From an uncultured Clostridia bacterium (GTDB lineage Bacteria > Bacillota > Clostridia > Oscillospirales > Ruminococcaceae): a stretch of 45,700 bases of DNA. Made by a program: the position numbers and the translations under genes. Every line of letters starts with the position of its first letter. The first letter of the stretch is position 1. This document shows, one piece after another, positions 40,602 through 45,700 of this stretch. The notes beneath the pieces were generated by a model that saw nothing but the letters and a program-made list of their open reading frames with translations, was not told the DNA's origin and searched no databases. The DNA lies in NCBI GenBank assembly GCA_947168885.1, contig CAMVNQ010000023.1:1-45700 (forward strand). Direction: 5' to 3'.

Positions 40602-40859
40602 TTATTGTCCTTTGCTGTCAGCCTCGGCAATATTTCTCCGAATGATCTTCATTATCTGATCCAGACGCTTTTCACCTATACCGTTGACAGCACCTATCTC
40701 CGAGCGGAGCCTCTCAATATCAAGGTCAATCACTGCATTTGCAAGAGCATCCTTTGCACCCATTTCATAAACATTGTTCAAAGTCTGCTCCATAGAAGCC
40801 TTGTCCATAGATTTGATTTTTCGGTACAGTTCACGAGTAAGTAAGTTTTCTTTTGGCAT
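40602..40859 (-). CDS. small helix-hairpin-helix protein
   Basis: 85 residues: MPKENLLTRELYRKIKSMDK, then a helical section and a C-terminal helix-hairpin-helix candidate, IGAVNGIGEKRLDQIMKIIRR. The GIGEKRLDQI pattern binds DNA backbone in many repair proteins. It lies 12 bases after the nuclease gene, which fits a nucleic-acid role, but the family is unnamed to me. Confidence 0.75.
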   Translation of the reverse strand: MPKENLLTRELYRKIKSMDKASMEQTLNNVYEMGAKDALANAVIDLDIERLRSEIGAVNGIGEKRLDQIMKIIRRNIAEADSKGQ

Positions 40860-40871
40860 ATAGCATCTCCT

Positions 40872-41957
40872 TTAGTCACTTATATTCCAAAGCTTTTTTA
40901 ATCTATCTACGGTATAATCCCAGCTTTTCGATTTAGGCTTGCACGCACTATGCTGAATAGCAAAAAAACCAGATTCATGCACCGCACTTTCTTCTTTTTC
41001 GGTATGAATCCATTTGATTTTTACCACATATTCTGCGTGTTCGGGATCTTCGGACATATATAAATAGTCATTACCGTTTTCAAAATCAGAAAAAGCGATA
41101 GAATTACCGTCAACTGTAAATACTATATCTTTTGCCTGCTTTACCGTATCAATAACTACCCCATATCCAACATACCCCTTTTTAGGAATATAAGCAAAAA
41201 TTTTATCGCCAATTTCGAGCTTTTTCAATGTGCTGGTATACCAATTTCCGCCGCCCGCTGAAATAAAACCATATTTCAAAGCGTCCTTCCATGTCCGAGT
41301 ATGTTCACCACTACCATACGCCACATATGTATATCCGTTCCATAGCTTTGAATCATTTGTATTGATAATTTCATCTTCAATATCCTCACCAAACCACGTT
41401 CTCGCCACAACCTGTTTACCATTAAGCTCATAAACATTGAAGAATAATATATTCATCTGTACCTTGTATTCGTTTCTAAGGTATTTTATTATTCTTTCGG
41501 TACTTGTATCCATTTTTGATGCCACGATAACCATTTTTACATGCTGATTTATAGTATCATCGTCAAGCGTGAACCTATTGTTAAATTTCTTTTGATATGC
41601 TTCCTCTATCGTTTTAGGAGCGGTAGGATACCGTTCTGTATATTTGCTATATGCTTTCAATATATCCTCGAATGTATATTCAGATACACTTGCTGCATAA
41701 TCTAATGTCTGTGCCGTTACTTCACGAGGCGTCATATCTCTTTTAAGCTCAACAACAACCAAATCTCCGTCAGGTTCCATGCACAAAAGATCTATGTATT
41801 TGCCCTCTTTGGTAAGGACTTGTTCTCCGATTATTAGCCAGTTTGGGTCAAGAATATCAATATTCTTCACAAACATCTTTTCTAATTCCTTTTCATCAAT
41901 CACAATACTATTGACCTCATTTCCGTCATCCACATACCACAGTTTTTGCTGTAACAT
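40872..41957 (-). CDS. NucS/DUF91-like nuclease with C-terminal PUA/EVE-like domain
   Basis: 361 residues. Residues about 25-180 carry a PD-(D/E)xK nuclease core: Asp56 in GKYIDLLCMEPDGD, Glu70-x-Lys72 in LVVVELKRD, Gln83 in TAQTLDYAA, as in NucS/DUF91 proteins. Residues about 205-330 look like a PUA-fold or EVE-like domain (ALKYGFISAGGGNWYTSTLK, then KLEIGDKIFAYIPKKGYVGYGVV in part). Such domains read modified bases, so a type IV restriction-like or repair function is plausible. The gene is 2 bases from the macro-domain gene and 12 from the HhH gene. The function is inferred. Confidence 0.8.
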   Translation of the reverse strand: MLQQKLWYVDDGNEVNSIVIDEKELEKMFVKNIDILDPNWLIIGEQVLTKEGKYIDLLCMEPDGDLVVVELKRDMTPREVTAQTLDYAASVSEYTFEDILKAYSKYTERYPTAPKTIEEAYQKKFNNRFTLDDDTINQHVKMVIVASKMDTSTERIIKYLRNEYKVQMNILFFNVYELNGKQVVARTWFGEDIEDEIINTNDSKLWNGYTYVAYGSGEHTRTWKDALKYGFISAGGGNWYTSTLKKLEIGDKIFAYIPKKGYVGYGVVIDTVKQAKDIVFTVDGNSIAFSDFENGNDYLYMSEDPEHAEYVVKIKWIHTEKEESAVHESGFFAIQHSACKPKSKSWDYTVDRLKKLWNISD

Positions 41958-41959
41958 AT

Positions 41960-42487
41960 TTATTCCTCCTGTGCCTTTGTTACTATTTTCTGATATGTAT
42001 CATAAGTTCCCTTATCAAAACAGCTCATGACCACGCTCATGCCATAATCCGAGTTCTCACCGAACCAGTCATTTATCGCTTTCAGCGCGATCTCCGCAGC
42101 TTCGGTTTTCGGATAACCGTACACTCCAGTCGAGATTGCGGGAAACGCGATGCTGTGAACATCATTCTTCTTTGCAAGTTCAAGCGAATTGCGGTAGCAG
42201 GAATACAGCAGCTGCGCGTCGTCAGGACTGCCGCTGTAGATTGGTCCGACTGTGTGGATAATATACCGCGCTTTCAGCCTGTAACCTTTCGTTATCTTTG
42301 CTTCACCTGTCCTGCACCCACCGAGAGTGCGGCACTCTGCAAGAAGCTCCGGTCCTGCGGCGCGGTGTATCGCCCCGTCAACTCCACCGCCGCCGAGCAG
42401 CGAACTGTTTGCAGCATTTACTATCGCGTCAATGTCAAGGCGCGTGATGTCGCCTATATCAAATGATATGTTGTTCTGTAAAGCCAT
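41960..42487 (-). CDS. macro-domain ADP-ribose hydrolase (YmdB-like)
   Basis: 175 residues: [20 protein letters not shown], then [20 protein letters not shown] (the ADP-ribose loop), [14 protein letters not shown] and [20 protein letters not shown] (second loop). All ligand-binding features of the O-acetyl-ADP-ribose deacetylase type are present. It would remove ADP-ribose or acetyl from ADP-ribose compounds. It is joined to the nuclease gene by 2 bases. Confidence 0.93.
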   Translation of the reverse strand: MALQNNISFDIGDITRLDIDAIVNAANSSLLGGGGVDGAIHRAAGPELLAECRTLGGCRTGEAKITKGYRLKARYIIHTVGPIYSGSPDDAQLLYSCYRNSLELAKKNDVHSIAFPAISTGVYGYPKTEAAEIALKAINDWFGENSDYGMSVVMSCFDKGTYDTYQKIVTKAQEE

Positions 42488-42495
42488 GATTTACC

Positions 42496-43344
42496 TCACT
42501 CCACATCAAGCGGCATCTCTCTGTCAGGTGCCGGGAACTCGTTTTCTATCATTTGCAGTTCATCGGCTGTAAGCACGATCTCTCCCGCCGAGGCATTTTC
42601 AAGCGTGTGCTCTTTTGACGAGCTTTTCGGTATCGCGATAGTGTTTCCGTCGCGTATCGCCCACGCAAGCATTATCTGTTGAACCGTTGCGTTATGTGTA
42701 GCTGCGATCTTCTGCAATACCGCATTTGACCATATTCCCTGCCGGAGCGTTCCGTTCATCGCAAGCGGACAGTACGCCATAAACGCAATATTGCTTTTCC
42801 GCAGATATGGCAGGAGGCTGTACTCCACGCCGCGTGAGCCGACATGATACAAGTCCTGCACGACAGCGCAATTGTCGCTGTGTTTCAGCCGTGACAGTTC
42901 GTGCATATCTGATGTATCGAAATTAGACACTCCCCACTCCCGAATAAGTCCGCAATCTTTCAGCTCCTGCAAGCAATTTACAGTTTCGGACAGAGGTATA
43001 TAACCGCGCCAATGATACAGATACAGGTCAAGGTAATCCGTTCCGAGCCGTTTCAGGCTTTCCTCGCACGAACGTCGCATATCACGCTTTCCCGCATTCT
43101 GCGGCAGCACCTTAGACACGATGAAAAGCGTTTCGCGGTCATACGGTTTTATCGCGTCTCCGACCACAAGCTCGCTTTTGCCATAACCGTACATCTCGGC
43201 TGTGTCGATCAGCGTCATGCCGCTCTTAATACCGGCGCGAAGCGCTTCAACTTCCCGGTCGTGCAGTTTCGGATCATCACCGATATGCCATGTTCCCTGC
43301 CCTATCGCGGGAACGGGTCTGCCGTTTATATTGACTTGTTTCAT
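42496..43344 (-). CDS. aldo/keto reductase
   Basis: Start placed at the ATG at 43344, with AAGGAG 6 bases upstream; 282 residues. The catalytic tetrad is in place: Asp in LIDTAEMYG with its Tyr, Lys in FIVSKVLPQNAGKR, His in LYLYHWRG. The cofactor end is IAIPKSSSKEHTLENA, where Lys-Ser binds the NADPH phosphate. First gene of a six-gene operon with gaps of 2-22 bases. Substrate unknown. Confidence 0.93.
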   Translation of the reverse strand: MKQVNINGRPVPAIGQGTWHIGDDPKLHDREVEALRAGIKSGMTLIDTAEMYGYGKSELVVGDAIKPYDRETLFIVSKVLPQNAGKRDMRRSCEESLKRLGTDYLDLYLYHWRGYIPLSETVNCLQELKDCGLIREWGVSNFDTSDMHELSRLKHSDNCAVVQDLYHVGSRGVEYSLLPYLRKSNIAFMAYCPLAMNGTLRQGIWSNAVLQKIAATHNATVQQIMLAWAIRDGNTIAIPKSSSKEHTLENASAGEIVLTADELQMIENEFPAPDREMPLDVE

Positions 43345-43418
43345 AGGGGACTCCTTTTTTACAGTAATCCACATAATTATTTCTTATCATCAGCAATACT
43401 TATAAATACATCGTATTA

Positions 43419-44714
43419 TTACAGAGTATCAGAATTATATGTTTCATCATCAAAATCGTATGTTTCAGAAAAAGCGTCCTTAGCCTCAACTTTAAAACCA
43501 CTCGGATTTATCAATATCGCTTTTTCTTCAATAGGAAGCTGAGCATATTTGTTCCAGTCGTAGTCCTCAAAAATATCGTTCGTTATATCTTTTCTCCTAA
43601 CAGCATGTAATAACGCTATATTTTCTAATACCATAAATCTAATACTGGATAACATATTATTATTTGTATATTCCATAATATAACTGCCTGTGTCTGACCC
43701 TGAATCCATTCTTGTTATACAATTTCCATGTTCTATACTATCACATATTTCAAGGTTTTTATTTCTTTTGTTAGAGTTAAATCGGGATTTTATACGATCC
43801 CATAACCTCATTCGCTCAAAAAAAGCGTGTTTCTTTTCATCTCCGAATTGTATAGTTTCTTCTGCATCTTTAGCTTTGAATGAAGTATTGTGTATATCAC
43901 AGCTTAAAACTCGTTTTGCTATAACAGCGTTCCAATAGCATTTATAGAACAAACATTCACCGGTGCTATTCTTTTCAACTTTGAACAAACCATTTTCAAC
44001 GTAAAGTGATACAGCAATAATGTCTTTCCTTGCCTTTTCTTTTTTCAGTTCACTATTAAATAATGCAGATGAAATAAAAAATACCGAAATTCTGAAAATA
44101 ATAGATAAAACAGTCATTACTGCATCAAAGATAAGAGTAAATATCATGACACAGCCATATAAAGCTGCAAGCATTGCCATTAAATAAAGAATAATGAACT
44201 TAACTATCATAGACGCTCCTTCACCCGGATGTCCATGTTCAATATCATACTGGTCAACTAAAACATAATTCTTATCAATGAGCTTATTATCTATTGCAGC
44301 ACACATTCTGCTTACCATGTTGTTATTCCTATAAAGAGCAAAAGGTTGTCCCACACCCAAAATAAGACATAATAACCCTGCAAGCATGCTAATATACCAA
44401 TAATATTCAAAGTAAAATGACCAATACCATGTTGTAATCTTCTGATCAAGAAAATCACATACAAAATCTGGTATAGGAAGTTCTACAAATATTGTTTTTC
44501 TTATAGACTCGGCAATGACTTTCTTATCCACATTTTCTCCGTTTTTACAGTATTTCAGCGCACTTCCAATTGTTATGTTTTGCTCAGTTCCATTCAACTC
44601 GTTCTTTTCCCAATCAGTACTAACTTTAAAACCATATTTAGCGGAAAAGTAAACAATTGCAATAGAAATAATCAGAACTAAAACTTTAAATATACCAGTA
44701 ATAAAAAACTTCAT
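43419..44714 (-). CDS. multi-pass membrane protein, unknown function
   Basis: 431 residues; GAGG 6 bases upstream of the ATG. Membrane helices at about 5-25, 105-130, 170-195 and 198-222, then a long soluble C-terminal part (about 225-431) with RMRLWDRIKSRFNSNKRNKN and NNNMLSSIRFMVLENIALLH. The sequence is visibly more AT-rich than genes to its left and I recognise no family. It lies 12 bases after the broken restriction gene. Confidence 0.75.
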   Translation of the reverse strand: MKFFITGIFKVLVLIISIAIVYFSAKYGFKVSTDWEKNELNGTEQNITIGSALKYCKNGENVDKKVIAESIRKTIFVELPIPDFVCDFLDQKITTWYWSFYFEYYWYISMLAGLLCLILGVGQPFALYRNNNMVSRMCAAIDNKLIDKNYVLVDQYDIEHGHPGEGASMIVKFIILYLMAMLAALYGCVMIFTLIFDAVMTVLSIIFRISVFFISSALFNSELKKEKARKDIIAVSLYVENGLFKVEKNSTGECLFYKCYWNAVIAKRVLSCDIHNTSFKAKDAEETIQFGDEKKHAFFERMRLWDRIKSRFNSNKRNKNLEICDSIEHGNCITRMDSGSDTGSYIMEYTNNNMLSSIRFMVLENIALLHAVRRKDITNDIFEDYDWNKYAQLPIEEKAILINPSGFKVEAKDAFSETYDFDDETYNSDTL

Positions 44715-44726
44715 ACTAATCCTCTT

Positions 44727-45167
44727 TTAAATTATTCCGCAACGAACAGGCTGTCTGTCCTCAAAGACATCTTTACCGTTAAGAACATCTCCAACCTTAT
44801 CTTTCATATATCCGGAAGCGCCGCAAGCATATTCGGGAGTATAATACCACATCTTCATATATCTGTATAAATCTTTCTTGTCCATACTACCGCCGGACTG
44901 CATGATAGGCTTACGCAGGTGTTTGCCAATACTTTTCTGCTCAATCATAACGCGTGTAGTCGGTATGTATCCGTCAATGAACGAAATGTGGTCAGGATGA
45001 ACCTGATCTTCAAAGCTATTGAACTCAGATATGTTCTCTACACCAAAGATGTTGACAAGCAGTTCTATCCATAACTTCTGCGATTCGCCCTTTTCTTAGC
45101 CTTTGCCAGCCCAATATTCCGAGAACTTCTTTGTAGCTTCCTTCTGCTGTCTATCCGTAAGACTCAT
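44727..45167 (-). pseudogene. MmeI-type restriction-modification N-terminal fragment with nonsense codon
   Basis: The ATG at 45167 follows GGAGG by 8 bases and the frame begins MSLTDRQQKEATKKFSEYWA, then has TAA at 45098-45096 where the family has Tyr (GYEKGESQ). The same frame continues EKGESQKLWIELLVNIFGVE, VHPDHISFIDGYIPTTRVMI and EQKSIGKHLRKPIMQSGGSM, the MmeI N-terminal nuclease domain. After that the sequence becomes an unrelated 50 codons ending VRCGII. Methyltransferase and specificity parts (normally about 800 more residues) are missing, so the gene is both truncated and interrupted. Confidence 0.75.
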
Positions 45168-45180
45168 AGCTCATACCTCC

Positions 45181-45610
45181 GCAACGCAATACTTTAAAAA
45201 TATTATAGCACATATCAGTAAAAAACTCAATAACAAAAGTAGGACACTTGTTATCTCCCTAAAAATATGAATACCAGTTCATTCGCACAAGATCGACTTA
45301 TAGTAATACTTTCGCTCTATTGTATTACTTTTTGTGACAGCGTTCGAACTACACAGGAAAATCTCAAAAAATCGGCGAAAAATGATAGTCGGGCTATCAC
45401 TAACAAATATCAAAGCATATTTTTTGAAAATCCGACCCTGATCTACGTCAGAAACGAGCAATTTTGTATTACAATTTTAGCATGGGTGGCAGGTTCACTC
45501 TGCCACCGATCGAATTAAATAGGAATGTGCAGCATGCACAAATCTGGGCGGCATTTGTTGTGATAGTCCACAAAGGAAGCAACGCCCAAAATCGTTATAT
45601 AAGCAAAACT
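45181..45610. other. non-coding AT-rich region with palindromes
   Basis: About 430 bases without a gene I can support. It contains an 8-base hairpin GGTGGCAG-7-CTGCCACC (45485-45507) and TGTGCA-3-TGCACA (45536-45550). Several short ORFs lack ribosome binding sites. Confidence 0.5.
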
Positions 45611-45644
45611 AAAAATCCCTCAACCTGCATGGTTAAGGGATTTT
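45611..45644 (-). terminator. intrinsic terminator after tRNA-Asn
   Basis: Minus strand: AATCCCTTAACC-5-GGTTGAGGGATT (one G-T pair) followed by T residues, just 3' of the tRNA. Confidence 0.8.
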
Positions 45645-45646
45645 CG

Positions 45647-45700
45647 TGGCTCCTGTTACTGGACTTGAACCAGTGACATCTTGATTAACAGTCAAGCGCT
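45647..45700 (-). tRNA. tRNA-Asn (GTT), 3' part, cut by window edge
   Basis: On the minus strand the sequence shows the anticodon loop CTGTTAA with anticodon GTT, a T-arm ACTGG-TTCAAGT-CCAGT, an acceptor 3' strand AACAGGA, discriminator G and encoded CCA (45649-45647). The D-arm side is beyond the edge. Confidence 0.9.

Noticed and set aside
45464-45676. Plus-strand ORF crossing into the tRNA
   Set aside because: It runs into the tRNA and its terminator and has no ribosome binding site.
1-45700. CRISPR array or complete insertion sequence
   Set aside because: No regularly spaced direct repeats of 25-40 bases and no intact transposase were seen; only fragments of a recombinase and possible transposon proteins.

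Overview
The window looks like chromosome from a gut-type Clostridia, most likely a Ruminococcus relative (Oscillospiraceae). The reasons are strong AGGAGG-type ribosome binding sites, near-consensus TTGACA-17-TATAAT promoters, many exported Thr-rich lipoproteins, cell-wall-binding repeats, an NPATG sorting signal, and a dense set of ECF sigma factors. Base composition is moderate over most of the window. It is visibly AT-richer around 25.6-26.7 kb and 43.4-45.6 kb, where accessory genes and remnants sit.

1-25.7 kb: a cell-surface signalling region. Five ECF sigma factor genes (starts at 4814, 13230, 16440, 23021 and 25615, all minus strand) each overlap or abut a gene for a single-pass membrane protein, the likely anti-sigma factor or sensor. 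Three of these pairs are paralogous. They share the sigma factor type, a 4-base ATGA overlap and an almost identical transmembrane segment, but carry different large ectodomains: a duplicated WLYYHT module, a degenerate LytM-like fold, or five Ig-like domains. Exported lipoproteins, a leucine-rich-repeat protein and two tandem cell-wall-binding proteins are interleaved. Six promoters in the region share an ECF-like bipartite motif (TGTnAC/TGTCC..TTT, 13 bases, then CGTC or CGTT), so the sigma operons look autoregulated and the exported genes look like their regulon.

25.7-27.9 kb: small XRE regulators, one small unknown gene, and a patch of decayed genes (half an XRE regulator, the end of an alpha/beta hydrolase, the end of a DUF1273/SLOG protein).

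27.9-32.7 kb: two exported proteases, an S41-like serine protease and a papain-like C1A protease with an NPATG sorting signal. The second is preceded by a consensus promoter, a 24-codon leader ORF and a terminator-like hairpin, an arrangement typical of attenuation. A recombinase fragment follows.

33.0-36.5 kb: a two-gene operon pairing an ATP-grasp ligase with a MATE exporter that carries a C-terminal ATPase-like (RsbW-type) domain. This could be a small peptide or amino-acid conjugate pathway.

36.6-38.2 kb: remnants, including the missing C-terminal half of the XRE regulator split from 26.9 kb, then a divergent XRE/SLOG pair with a clear operator.

38.2-43.4 kb: a Lys/Ala-rich DUF6465-like protein; PnuC with a structured leader; and a compact six-gene operon (aldo/keto reductase, macro domain, NucS-like nuclease with a PUA/EVE-like domain, HhH protein, GNAT acetyltransferase, YciI-like protein).

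43.4-45.7 kb: an unknown membrane protein, a broken MmeI-type restriction-modification gene, non-coding sequence, and the 3' part of a tRNA-Asn cut by the window edge. No rRNA, CRISPR array or complete mobile element was seen.
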